A stretch of 41,727 bases of DNA from JBBQNY01 sp038255255 (GTDB taxonomy: Bacteria > Pseudomonadota > Gammaproteobacteria > Xanthomonadales > Ahniellaceae). The stretch is taken from assembly GCA_038255255.1 (NCBI GenBank), contig JBBSLL010000027.1, positions 1 to 41,727 of the forward strand. The letters run 5' to 3'. Position 1 is the first letter of the stretch, and every line of letters starts with the position of its first letter. The notes beneath the pieces were generated by a model. The model worked only from the letters and a program-made list of their open reading frames with translations. It had not been told where the DNA came from and did not search any database. Shown piece after piece: positions 26,970 through 36,048 of this stretch. A program made the translations under genes and the position numbers.

Positions 26970-28025
26970 TCAGCGAAGGCGCGCGTTGATGCGCGCGAGG
27001 GTCTCGGCGCCGGGATTGAGCTCGCGCGCGTTGAGGGTGTTGAGCGGCGCCTCGATGGTGTCGAGGTGTCCGTGCAGGTCACCGGCCTCCGGATCGATGT
27101 ACAGCAAACCTGTGACGACCTCGCCTTGCGCCTGGCGCTGCGCGATGAGGTTGACCGCGGCCAGCCGATCGCGGGGATCGTAGGCCGGATCGAGCTTGCG
27201 CAGGCGCAGCGTCGTCCCGTCATGCTGGTCGACTTCGATCACCTCGCCCGGCGCATAATCGACGACGATTTCCGCGCGCTTGGGAATAATGTCGAGGCGG
27301 TTCACCGCATCATTGTGCTCGCGCACGTACTCGTAACTCTTGGTGCTGCCGGCGTGGTTGTTGAATGCGACGCAGGGACTGATCACGTCGATGAAGGCCG
27401 CGCCGCGATGCGTCATCGCAGCCTTGATCAGCGGCACGAGCTGCGGCTTGTCGCCGGAAAATCCACGCGCGACCAGGGTTGCGCCCAGCTGCAATGCGAG
27501 GCCCACCAGATCGAGCGGGCTGTCCGCATTGGCGACGCCCTTCTTCGACATCGAGCCCTGGTCCGCGGTCGCCGAGAACTGGCCCTTGGTGAGGCCGTAC
27601 ACGCCGTTGTTCTCGACGATGTAGGTCATGTTCACTCCACGCCGGATCGCGTGCACGAACTGGCCGATGCCGATGGACGCCGAATCGCCGTCACCGGAGA
27701 CGCCCAAGTAGAGCAACGACCGATTGGCAAGATTTGCCCCGGTGAGCACGCTCGGCATGCGCCCATGCACCGTGTTGAACCCATGCGACTGGCCGAGGAA
27801 ATAATCCGGTGTCTTCGAACTACAGCCGATGCCCGACAGCTTCGCGAGCCGGTGCGGCTCGATGTCGAGTTCCCAGCACGCCTGGATGATCGCGGCGGAG
27901 ATCGAATCGTGCCCGCACCCCGCGCACAGCGTGGAGACGCGGCCTTCGTAATCGCGGCGCGTGAACCCGATCTTGTTGCACGCGAGCGTCGGATGGTGCA
28001 GCGCAGGTTTGGCGAGGTAGGTCAT
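26970..28025 (-). CDS. korB: 2-oxoacid:ferredoxin oxidoreductase subunit beta (KorB-like)
   Basis: This 351-residue TPP-binding subunit catalyses CoA-dependent oxidative decarboxylation of a 2-oxoacid, most likely 2-oxoglutarate, with ferredoxin. CAGCGH at residues 34-39 and LSGIGCSSK supply cluster cysteines. GVSGDGDSASIG near 110 and NMTYIVENNGVYGLTKGQ near 130-150 form the TPP pyrophosphate site. The KorB/PorB choice rests on overall pattern and is not proved. The start overlaps the alpha-subunit stop by four bases (ATGA), implying coupled translation. It is the last gene of a three-gene minus-strand set. Confidence 0.88.
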   Translation of the reverse strand: MTYLAKPALHHPTLACNKIGFTRRDYEGRVSTLCAGCGHDSISAAIIQACWELDIEPHRLAKLSGIGCSSKTPDYFLGQSHGFNTVHGRMPSVLTGANLANRSLLYLGVSGDGDSASIGIGQFVHAIRRGVNMTYIVENNGVYGLTKGQFSATADQGSMSKKGVANADSPLDLVGLALQLGATLVARGFSGDKPQLVPLIKAAMTHRGAAFIDVISPCVAFNNHAGSTKSYEYVREHNDAVNRLDIIPKRAEIVVDYAPGEVIEVDQHDGTTLRLRKLDPAYDPRDRLAAVNLIAQRQAQGEVVTGLLYIDPEAGDLHGHLDTIEAPLNTLNARELNPGAETLARINARLR

Positions 28026-29857
28026 GCCCGGGCCACCTTCGAAGGGACTTGCGTGGAGCGCAATCGCGCGGTGATGGCGTCGGCGATGAAGCGGGCGGTG
28101 ATCGGGGTGCCGTCGTAGTGCAGCACCTTGACCAGGCGCGCCGGGTCGATGCCGAATTCGTTGACGAGCAGCGAGTGCATCTGCGCGTCGCGGTTCTGTT
28201 CGATCACGAACACCTGTTCGCGCGCGTCGATGAAGGCGCGTACCGAATCCGGGAACGGAAAGGCGCGCAGGCGCAGCGTATCCAGGGCAACGCCGCCACG
28301 CGTCAGGCGCTCGATGGCCTCGTGCATCGCGGGGCTGGTCGAACCGAAGTAGATCGCGCCGTGCCGCGACGGTACGTCGGACTGCTCGATAACCGGCTGT
28401 GGCACGAGTGCCTTGGCCGTGTCGAACTTCTTGAGCAGTCGCTGCATGTTGTAGACGTAGTCGGGCCCGCGCTCGGAATAGCGCGCATAAGGATCGCGTG
28501 ACGTGCCACGCGTGAAATAGGCGCCCTTGTCTGCATGCGTGCCTGGATAGGTGCGGTACGGGATGCCGTCGCCGTCGACGTCCTTGTAGCGGCCGAAATC
28601 ACGTCCCGCTTCGAGTTCCTCCGCCGTCATCACCTTGCCGCGGTCGTAGACCTGCGTTTCGTCCCAGGCGAATGGCGCGCACAGGCGCTGGTTCATGCCG
28701 ATGTCGAGATCGGTCATGACAAAGATGGGCGTCTGCAAGCGATCGGCGAGATCCAGCGCCGCCGCCGAAAATGCGAAGCACTCGGTGGGATCCTCGGGCA
28801 GCAGCAGCACGTGCTTGGTATCGCCATGCGACGCATAGGCGCAGGCAAGGATGTCCGACTGCTGCGTGCGGGTCGGCATGCCCGTCGACGGTCCGCCGCG
28901 CTGCACGTCGATGATCGTCACGGGTATCTCGGCAAAGTACGCGAGGCCGATGAACTCGTTCATCAGCGAGATCCCCGGGCCCGATGTCGTGGTGAACGCG
29001 CGCGCGCCGTTCCATCCCGCGCCGACCACCATGCCGATCGAAGCGATCTCGTCTTCCGCCTGGATGATGGCGTAGCGGTTCTGTTTCGTCTCGGGGTCGA
29101 CGCGCAGCTTCTGGCAATACGACTGGAACGCCTCGGCCAGCGACGACGACGGCGTGATCGGATACCACGCGCACACCGTGGCGCCGCCATAGACGCAGCC
29201 GAGCGCCGCGGCCTCGTTGCCGTCCACGAAGATCCGGTCGCCGACGTTATCGGCGCGCTCGACGCGCAGGCCGAGCGGACAGGCGCGATGCTCGCGCACC
29301 CATGCGTGGCCGAGATGCAGCGCCTTGAAATTGGGCTCGAGAAGCTTTTCCTTGCCCTTGTACTGCTCGCCGATGAGCTTCTCGATGACGGCGGTGTCGA
29401 TGTCCAGCAGCGCACCCAGCGCGCCCACGTACATGATGTTCTTGAACAGCTGGCGCTGGCGCGGATCGCTCCACGCCTCGTTGCAGAGTTGCGTGAGCGG
29501 TACGCCGATGACGTCGATGTCGTCGCGGAACTTCGACTTCGGCAATGGCTTCGAGTTGTCGTAGAAGAGGTAGCCGCCAGGCTCGATCTCGGCGACGTCC
29601 GCGTCCCAGGTCTGCGGATTCATCGCGACCATGAGGTCCACGCCACCGCGCCTTCCGAGCCAGCCCGCCGCGCTGACGCGCACCTCGTACCAGGTCGGCA
29701 GGCCCTGGATGTTGGACGGGAAGATGTTGCGCGGGCTGACCGGCACGCCCATGCGCAGGATGGACTTGGCGAACAGTTCGTTCGCCGATGCGGAACCGGA
29801 GCCGTTGACGTTCGCGAACTTGACGACGAAGTCGTTGACCGCCGCGAGCGCCTTCAT
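28022..29857 (-). CDS. korA: 2-oxoacid:ferredoxin oxidoreductase, fused gamma-alpha subunit (KorA-like)
   Basis: This 611-residue subunit has an N-terminal gamma domain (about 1-190) and a C-terminal alpha part. The gamma domain includes GSGSASANELFAKSILRMG and GGVDLMVAMN. The alpha part begins near YPITPSSSLAE (about 230), then has QAEDEIASIGMVVGAGWNG and TTSGPGISLMNEF. This gamma-alpha fusion is common in bacterial 2-oxoglutarate and 2-oxoacid:ferredoxin oxidoreductases. The ATG at 29857 opens the gamma domain. An in-frame extension to 29956 runs through repeat DNA and is not credible. Its partner flavoprotein gene lies upstream on the same strand, with a 253-base repeat-rich gap between. 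Confidence 0.88.
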   Translation of the reverse strand: MKALAAVNDFVVKFANVNGSGSASANELFAKSILRMGVPVSPRNIFPSNIQGLPTWYEVRVSAAGWLGRRGGVDLMVAMNPQTWDADVAEIEPGGYLFYDNSKPLPKSKFRDDIDVIGVPLTQLCNEAWSDPRQRQLFKNIMYVGALGALLDIDTAVIEKLIGEQYKGKEKLLEPNFKALHLGHAWVREHRACPLGLRVERADNVGDRIFVDGNEAAALGCVYGGATVCAWYPITPSSSLAEAFQSYCQKLRVDPETKQNRYAIIQAEDEIASIGMVVGAGWNGARAFTTTSGPGISLMNEFIGLAYFAEIPVTIIDVQRGGPSTGMPTRTQQSDILACAYASHGDTKHVLLLPEDPTECFAFSAAALDLADRLQTPIFVMTDLDIGMNQRLCAPFAWDETQVYDRGKVMTAEELEAGRDFGRYKDVDGDGIPYRTYPGTHADKGAYFTRGTSRDPYARYSERGPDYVYNMQRLLKKFDTAKALVPQPVIEQSDVPSRHGAIYFGSTSPAMHEAIERLTRGGVALDTLRLRAFPFPDSVRAFIDAREQVFVIEQNRDAQMHSLLVNEFGIDPARLVKVLHYDGTPITARFIADAITARLRSTQVPSKVARA

Positions 29858-29887
29858 GCCACGGCTCCAACGCGCCGACGAAACGCA

Positions 29888-30092
29888 CTTCCTTCTCCCC
29901 TTGGCAACGGGGAGAAGGTGCCGAAGGCGGATGAGGGGCCGCTCTTCGCAACCCACTGCCCCTCACCCGGCGCTGCGCGCCACCCCACTCCGTGCCCCGG
30001 CCCAAGCTTCGCTTGTGCGTTCGTACGTGCGCGAGCCAGTGGCTCGCAGCAGCACGCACTCACCCCCGCTCGCGCGGGGCGAGGAGAAAGAA
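29888..30092. repeat. Composite repeat block between korA and the flavoprotein gene
   Basis: The block contains a ten-base-pair hairpin at 29891-29918 (ccttctcccc, loop of eight, ggggagaagg), followed by gccgaaggcggatgagggg. A segment at 29959-29984 reads cccctcacccggcgctgcgc then gccacc. Its reverse complement recurs with few changes at 40779-40804. A further cccgctcgcgcggggcgagg lies near 30066. These are members of a dispersed CTCACCC/CTCTCCCC repeat family. The block fills the 253-base gap. No gene is seen in it. Confidence 0.7.
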
Positions 30093-30110
30093 GCTCGGCG
30101 AATTTTGCAA

Positions 30111-31973
30111 TCATGCGGGCTGCGCCAATTGCGATGCGGGCACCGCAGGTGCTGGCGTGGTGCGGCAGCCGCCGCCGGCCTTGGTGGTGTTGAGCAGGAA
30201 CTTCTGCATGTCCCAGGCGCCTGTCGGGCAGCGCTCGGCGCAGAGCGAACAGTGCAGGCAGACGTCCTCGTCCTTGACCATGATCCGTCCGGTCTTCAGG
30301 CCGTCCGCGACGTACAGATCCTGCTCTGCATTGAGCGCAGGGGCCGTCAGCCGCAGGCGCAGTTCCGGTTCCTCGCCGTTCGCAGTGAAGGTGATGCAAT
30401 CCATCGGACAGATATCGACGCAGGCATCGCACTCGATGCACTTGTCGCGCATGAAGACCGTCTGCACGTCGCAGTTGAGGCAGCGCTGCGTTTCCTTGAG
30501 TGCGGTCGCGAGATCGAAGCCGAGTTCCACCTCGACCTTGATGCTGTCGAGCTTCTTGGCGGCCTCCGACCACGGCACCGCGTAGCGCTCGTCGTCGGAA
30601 ATGCCGTTGTCGTAACTCCACTCGTGGATGCCCATCTTCTGCGCGAGCATCTCGACCGCGGGCATGGGACGCAGGCGGGTGTCTTCGCCACTCAGCAGCT
30701 TGTCGATGGAAACCGCGGCCTCATGGCCGTGCGCGACCGCCCAGATGATGTTCTTGGGGCCGAACGCCGCGTCGCCGCCGAACAGTACGTGCGGCAACGA
30801 CGACTGGTGCGTGACCTTGTCGACCACCGGCATGTGCCACTCGTCGAACGCGACGCCGCAGTCCGCCTCGATCCACGGGAATGCATTTTCCTGCCCCACC
30901 GCGATCAGCACTTCGTCGCAGGGGATGAACTCGTCCGGCTCGCCGGTCGGCACCAGCTTGCGCCGCCCGCGCTCGTCCTGCTCGGCGCGCACCTTCTCGA
31001 ACGTCATGCCGGTCAGGTGCCCGCTGGCGAGCACGAACGCTTTCGGCACCCGGTAGTCGAGGATCGGGATGCCTTCGTGCATCGCGTCCTCTTTCTCCCA
31101 CGGGCTCGCCTTCATCTCGTCGAAGCCCGAGCGCACGATCACCTTGACGTCGCTGCCGCCCATGCGCCGCGCACTGCGGCAGCAGTCCATCGCGGTGTTG
31201 CCGCCACCGAGCACCAGTACGCGCTTGCCGACCCGCGTGATGTGCCCGAAGTACACCGAGGCGAGCCAGTCGAGGCCGACGTGGATCTGCGACGCGGCTT
31301 CGCGCCGCCCTGGGAGGTCGAGGTCACGTCCGCGCGGCGCGCCGCTGCCGACGAACACCGCGTCGTAGTTCTGCGCGAGCAACGCCTTCATCGACTCGAT
31401 GCGCTGGCCGCCGATGAACTCGACGCCAAGGTCCAGGATGTAGCCCGTCTCCTCGTCGATCACTTCTTCGGGCAGGCGGAACCGCGGCACCTGCGTACGC
31501 ATGAAACCGCCCGCCTTGGCGTCGGCCTCGAATACCGTGACCTCGTAGCCGAGCGGCGCGAGGTCACGGGCCACGGTCAGCGACGCGGGGCCCGCGCCGA
31601 CGCAGGCAATGCGTCGGCCGTTCGAGCGGCCGGCTCGTGCCGGCATGCGCGCGCGCACGTCGCCCTTGTGATCGGCGGCGACGCGCTTCAGGCGACAGAT
31701 CGCGACCGGCTCGGCCTTGCCGTTGCCACCCTCGATCTCGTTGTTTTCCTCCACGCGCCCGCGCCGGCAGGCAGGCTCGCAGGGACGGTCGCAGGTGCGG
31801 CCGAGGATTCCCGGAAACACGTTCGACTGCCAGTTCACCATGTACGCGTCGGCGTAGCGGCCATCCGCGATCAGGCGGATGTACTCGGGCACCGGCGTGT
31901 GCGCGGGGCAGGCCCACTGGCAGTCCACCACCTTGTGGAAGTAATCCGGATTGCGGATATCGGTCGGTTGCAA
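30111..31973 (-). CDS. GltD-like FAD/NAD(P) oxidoreductase with additional 4Fe-4S domains
   Basis: This protein of about 620 residues has three parts. The N-terminal Fe-S segment has CQWACPAHTPVPEYI and CDRPCEPACRRGRVEE. Next comes a glutamate-synthase small-subunit-like flavoprotein with two dinucleotide folds (IACVGAGPASL for FAD, VLVLGGGNTAMD for NAD(P)H). The C-terminal ferredoxin-like part has CIECDACVDICPMDC and CLHCSLCAERCPTGAW. Such proteins can pass electrons between NAD(P)H and ferredoxin, which fits its place before the KorAB genes. The start is uncertain. A TTG at 31973 has gaggtgg four bases upstream and precedes the conserved DIRNPDYFHK. A GTG at 31991 and one at 32048 are in frame but add unconserved-looking sequence. 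Confidence 0.82.
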   Translation of the reverse strand: MQPTDIRNPDYFHKVVDCQWACPAHTPVPEYIRLIADGRYADAYMVNWQSNVFPGILGRTCDRPCEPACRRGRVEENNEIEGGNGKAEPVAICRLKRVAADHKGDVRARMPARAGRSNGRRIACVGAGPASLTVARDLAPLGYEVTVFEADAKAGGFMRTQVPRFRLPEEVIDEETGYILDLGVEFIGGQRIESMKALLAQNYDAVFVGSGAPRGRDLDLPGRREAASQIHVGLDWLASVYFGHITRVGKRVLVLGGGNTAMDCCRSARRMGGSDVKVIVRSGFDEMKASPWEKEDAMHEGIPILDYRVPKAFVLASGHLTGMTFEKVRAEQDERGRRKLVPTGEPDEFIPCDEVLIAVGQENAFPWIEADCGVAFDEWHMPVVDKVTHQSSLPHVLFGGDAAFGPKNIIWAVAHGHEAAVSIDKLLSGEDTRLRPMPAVEMLAQKMGIHEWSYDNGISDDERYAVPWSEAAKKLDSIKVEVELGFDLATALKETQRCLNCDVQTVFMRDKCIECDACVDICPMDCITFTANGEEPELRLRLTAPALNAEQDLYVADGLKTGRIMVKDEDVCLHCSLCAERCPTGAWDMQKFLLNTTKAGGGCRTTPAPAVPASQLAQPA

Positions 31974-32105
31974 ATGGCCACCTCGATGCACCTGTTTCCT
32001 GCCACCAGCATACCCTGCACATTGCGGCCAAGCGACGCTCGCTTTCACGCCGCCTCGGTGGGATCTTAGTAGTGCTGCGGTTCGAAGGTACCGAGGGGAA
32101 AACAG

Positions 32106-35100
32106 ATGCCACTAATCACAGTCGACGACATTGCTCAATACAGAAACAAGATCGATGCCAGACATGAGTTTTCCGACCTCATTGAGCGATTGGTACGCAA
32201 CGCAATACCCTACCAATCGCTTCTGACTCTTCGGTTCCCAAGCCACTCTGCAACAAGTCTATCCGGCTGGGATGGCCTACTCGCGTGCAGGTCTAAATCT
32301 AGGTTCGTACCCGACGGAAACTCGGTCTGGGAGCTGGGGACGGGGATGGATGCCGTGGCAAAAATCCGTTCCGACTTCACAAAGCGCCTTGAAGACCCAT
32401 TACCCCCGGGGTGGACACGCGAGCAGACAACCTATGTCGCCGCGACGCTGCAAGCGCTGTCGGACCCCATGAGTATTGTCGGTGACCTTCCCAGCGTCAC
32501 AACCTGGAAGTGTGTTGTTGTGCTGGATGCCGTCCAGCTTTGCGCCTGGATTGCGGAGTCGCCAGCAATGGAGGCGCAATTGTTTGAGATCATTCGCGGC
32601 AGGCCGCTTGCGGGCGTGGCGTCTCTTCAGTCTGCTTGGCGGAGTTGGAGCAGCGACAGCTCCCCTCCTGTTTCAACCCGCCTGCTGTTGGTTGGACGGT
32701 CTAGCGAAGCTGCCGCTGTTCTGGAAGCCCTCGCCGGCGGTGACCCGATTCAAGTTCGTGGCGACTCGTCAGATGAAGTAGTGGGCTTTCTATACGCGGC
32801 GCTCGAAGACGTTGAGTCGTCACTTCGCGAGTCGTTACTGTCGCGGATCTTGGTAGTGTCAAGTCCAGAGGCCGCTGAGGAGTTGGTCGATCGTCCTCCT
32901 CAGATCGTCATGCTTCGCGAAGCTGCTGCCTCGGCTACAGCAAAGCTACAGCGAGCCGGACACCAAGTCGTGCAAGTGGTAACAAACAGTTCAATCACGG
33001 GACAACACGTCCTGACGCTTTCGCGACAGCCTCGCGATGAGTTCGCCGCTGCTCTAGTTCAAATGGGGTGCCCTCCCGAAGTCGCCCGAATGGAAACCAG
33101 GGGATGTGGAGCGAGCGTTTCGATGTGGGTTATTTGGAGTTTGCTCCGGGACTCCGATGCGGAAGCCCGTCGACCCGCTTGGGCTCGAGACGCAATGACT
33201 GCGATTGCAGCAGCGCTCTCGATGCTTGGCGCTTGGAGTAAGACCAGCGAAGCTGACCTAGCGATCGTTGCCGGCCTTACAGGACTTTCCGCAAGCGACA
33301 TCGACACCGCAATACATCGGCTAAAAGTCATGAATTTTGTCGAGATTGTCTCGGACGTCGTTTCGGTATCGGCGCCTGCTGTGGCCTTCGGATTTTTGGG
33401 TCGCGAGATCGAACCCGCGCTGCTTGGCCGCTTTGAAGCAGCAACCAGCGCAGTGTTTGGAGCGATCGACCCTCTTGTCTTGCTAGAAGCCGACGAGCGC
33501 CGCACTGCCGCATTTGAAGGCGTGTCGTTGCCCCATTCATCTTGGTTGCGTAGAGGTTTGTCAGAGACACTACTTCGCATCGCAGTGCTCGGTCATTTCT
33601 TGGATTCATCAGTCTTTGGGATTCACGCCACTGGCCAGAAGTACGTAGATCATGTGGTTCGGAGCCTGCCAGGCCTCAGAAACGATGCCTCGCTCCTGTC
33701 TAGCTTGCGAGACCAACTCCCCATACTTGCGGAGGCGGCACCTGAGCCTTTTCTTTACGCCCTGGAGACGCTACTCCAGGGCGATCAAGGTGGGTTGCAG
33801 CGTCTTTTCGTCGAAGGTAGCGACTTCGACAGCTCGGCGATGATTCCAGGAGTGCTATGGGCCTTGGAAACTGTCGCTTGGAGTCCGGTGAATTTGAGTC
33901 GGGCCGTGCTCTGCCTCGGAGCTCTAGCAGTCTTGGACCCTGGCGGGCGTATGAGCAATCGACCTTTGTCTTCGATTGTCGACATCCTTCTACCGTGGCA
34001 TCCAGGCACGTCGGCAAGTGTTTACGATCGAATCGCATCGCTTGACTTGTTGACCAATCGACATCCCGATGTCGCCTGGAGAGCGTTGCTGCAGCTCATG
34101 CCCGGGGCAACAAACGTATCCAGCGGAACCCATCGGCCGCAGTGGCGGGAATCCCGTATTGTCAGTAGTGAAGGCGTTCGGATGTCAGAAGCGAACGAGC
34201 TTTACATGGCGTACATTTCGAGAGCGATTGGCTTATCTTCCCAATCCGATGTGCGCATCGCCGAGCTCGCACCCTCTTTCGTTAAGTTTGCTTCTCAACA
34301 TCGTCTTGAATTCATCTCGGTCGTAGAAAACTCGGCTGAGAAGATTCGCGGCTCTGGCGAGCATCGCTCGTGGGCGGCGATTCGACAGCTGTTGGCTCAT
34401 CACAAGAAGTACGCCGATGCCGCATGGGCTGCTCCGATGGAAGTTCTGTCGCCGCTCGAGGATTTAGAGAGACTTCTGACGCCGGAAGATGCGTCTGAAA
34501 GGTTCGCTTGGCTTTTCTCGGACTTGATTCCCGATTTGGGCATGGAGCGTTCTAGCATTGAAGACGAAAAAGCTGCAGTCTCGGAGGCGCGCGCGCGCGC
34601 AATCACCGAAATATGGGCCGCTCCTAACGCTCGTGCGCAGCTGAAAGGGTTGGTCAGTGCAAGTCTGTATCCCGGCATGGTAGCTACAGCTTTCATCGAG
34701 ATTGAGCGTGACCGCGATTGCATTGCTGCAATCTTTAGTGAGTTCTGCTTGGGGTCGCGGTCTGAGAGAATATTTGCATCTCAACTTTCGGCGGAGGCGT
34801 TTGATCGATTTGACACAATGTGGATCGATCTGCTTTTTGCAGCGGCGACTGCTTCAACTGATCCTTCAGAAGCAATCCTATGCGGACTGATCCAGCTACC
34901 CCCGTCGAGTCGACTCTTCGAGATCGTAGCGAGGCTGGATGCTCAGGTTCAGCGCGAATTCTGGTCACGAGTACACGCATATGTTCCATCCCAAGAGTTG
35001 GGCGTCGCAGGGCACATGATGCAAGCCTTGGCAGCACACGGCCGGGCGCTAGATTGCTTGCCGCAGCTTGGGCACGAAGATGTATGCCTTTCGAATTCTG

Positions 35101-35927
35101 AAGTGCTGCGCATCGTCGAACTTGCCGTTGACGAACTATGCGCGGGGAAGACATCACAATCGACGACCGTTGTTGAATACTGGCTTGAGAAATTGTTGGA
35201 CCGTCTTCGTGCTGACTCTGAAGTGTCGAGAAGCTCCATCGCCACGCTCGAGTACCGACTCCTGCCAATATTGGTTCGTGGAATGGAAAAGGTTGACCTC
35301 ACTATCCACCAAACAATCGCCGCGGATCCCGCGCTCTTCATCCGTTTGTTAGCGGATCTTTACAGGCGCGAAGACCAAGAGACGGGAGCTGAAGACGCCG
35401 GTCTTTCTGACACCGAGAGGGAAGCCCGAAGAGGACGAGGTCGCGCCGCATGGGATGTTCTGCGGTCTTGGCGCAGCACGCCTGGCCTCCAAGCTGACGG
35501 GGCGCTGGATGTCGCAATCTTGAGGGATTGGATCTCTGCCGCGCGAGCACTAGGCACAGAAGCGGGACGTCCCACATTGACTGACCAGCACATAGGAAAC
35601 ATGCTTTTCCACGTCCCAGTAGACCCGGTGGATCACGCTTGGCCCTTGCGGGAGGTGAGGGACTTGCTTGAGGAGTTCGCAAGTGAAGAAATTGAGCGAG
35701 GTATCGCGATAGAACAGTTCAATAGCCGCGGTGCGACTACCAAGGCGATGTATGAGGGAGGAAAGCAGGAGAGACAAATTGCCGAACACTGGTTACAAAT
35801 GTCGGAGATTGTCGGTCTGGATTGGGCTCGCACACGAAATCTACTGCGAGAGATTTCGGCGTACTGGGATAGGCATGCGGCGCTTGAGGATGAACGATCG
35901 GCGAAAGATCGGCTAAGGTATTCATAA
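32106..35927 (+). CDS. Large protein of unknown function, possible nuclease-like N-terminus; candidate defence protein
   Basis: This 1273-residue protein is not recognised as a named family. Residues 1-100 contain RHEFSDLIERLV (E21), SGWDGLL (D56) and SVWELGTGMDAVAKI (E76, K86), an order of acidic residues and Lys reminiscent of PD-(D/E)XK nuclease folds, though not a textbook ExK. Residues 140-235 form an alpha/beta-like region (VVVLDAVQLCAWI, LLLVGRSSEAAAVLEAL). No GxxxxGK(S/T) Walker A motif is seen. The rest looks helical, possibly repeat-like. No signal peptide or clear membrane span is seen. Codon use and GC are lower than the flanks: two sampled 60-base lines gave 32/60 and 29/60 GC. 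A gagggg box lies nine bases before the ATG. The neighbours are core genes to the left and other accessory remnants to the right. Confidence 0.75.
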   Translation: MPLITVDDIAQYRNKIDARHEFSDLIERLVRNAIPYQSLLTLRFPSHSATSLSGWDGLLACRSKSRFVPDGNSVWELGTGMDAVAKIRSDFTKRLEDPLPPGWTREQTTYVAATLQALSDPMSIVGDLPSVTTWKCVVVLDAVQLCAWIAESPAMEAQLFEIIRGRPLAGVASLQSAWRSWSSDSSPPVSTRLLLVGRSSEAAAVLEALAGGDPIQVRGDSSDEVVGFLYAALEDVESSLRESLLSRILVVSSPEAAEELVDRPPQIVMLREAAASATAKLQRAGHQVVQVVTNSSITGQHVLTLSRQPRDEFAAALVQMGCPPEVARMETRGCGASVSMWVIWSLLRDSDAEARRPAWARDAMTAIAAALSMLGAWSKTSEADLAIVAGLTGLSASDIDTAIHRLKVMNFVEIVSDVVSVSAPAVAFGFLGREIEPALLGRFEAATSAVFGAIDPLVLLEADERRTAAFEGVSLPHSSWLRRGLSETLLRIAVLGHFLDSSVFGIHATGQKYVDHVVRSLPGLRNDASLLSSLRDQLPILAEAAPEPFLYALETLLQGDQGGLQRLFVEGSDFDSSAMIPGVLWALETVAWSPVNLSRAVLCLGALAVLDPGGRMSNRPLSSIVDILLPWHPGTSASVYDRIASLDLLTNRHPDVAWRALLQLMPGATNVSSGTHRPQWRESRIVSSEGVRMSEANELYMAYISRAIGLSSQSDVRIAELAPSFVKFASQHRLEFISVVENSAEKIRGSGEHRSWAAIRQLLAHHKKYADAAWAAPMEVLSPLEDLERLLTPEDASERFAWLFSDLIPDLGMERSSIEDEKAAVSEARARAITEIWAAPNARAQLKGLVSASLYPGMVATAFIEIERDRDCIAAIFSEFCLGSRSERIFASQLSAEAFDRFDTMWIDLLFAAATASTDPSEAILCGLIQLPPSSRLFEIVARLDAQVQREFWSRVHAYVPSQELGVAGHMMQALAAHGRALDCLPQLGHEDVCLSNSEVLRIVELAVDELCAGKTSQSTTVVEYWLEKLLDRLRADSEVSRSSIATLEYRLLPILVRGMEKVDLTIHQTIAADPALFIRLLADLYRREDQETGAEDAGLSDTEREARRGRGRAAWDVLRSWRSTPGLQADGALDVAILRDWISAARALGTEAGRPTLTDQHIGNMLFHVPVDPVDHAWPLREVRDLLEEFASEEIERGIAIEQFNSRGATTKAMYEGGKQERQIAEHWLQMSEIVGLDWARTRNLLREISAYWDRHAALEDERSAKDRLRYS

Positions 35928-36048
35928 CTGTTCCGCGGCAGTCGGCACGGCTTCGCGGGGCCGGCCGATGAACTTGACGTAGCGCTCTTGCGGTGTTCCC
36001 GCCGATCACTGGTGATTGCGGTTCGGCCAACTCGCGGCCACCATCTAA

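Noticed and set aside
32106..35927. Reading the large orphan as a classical STAND NTPase
   Set aside because: No GxxxxGK(S/T) Walker A motif is visible anywhere in the protein, so an active P-loop NTPase cannot be claimed.
35933..36017. Short minus-strand coding-like string (reads ERYVKFIGRPREA) ending near the large orphan gene
   Set aside because: It is under 30 codons between stops, has no start or recognised family, and may be a chance frame or an unidentifiable remnant.
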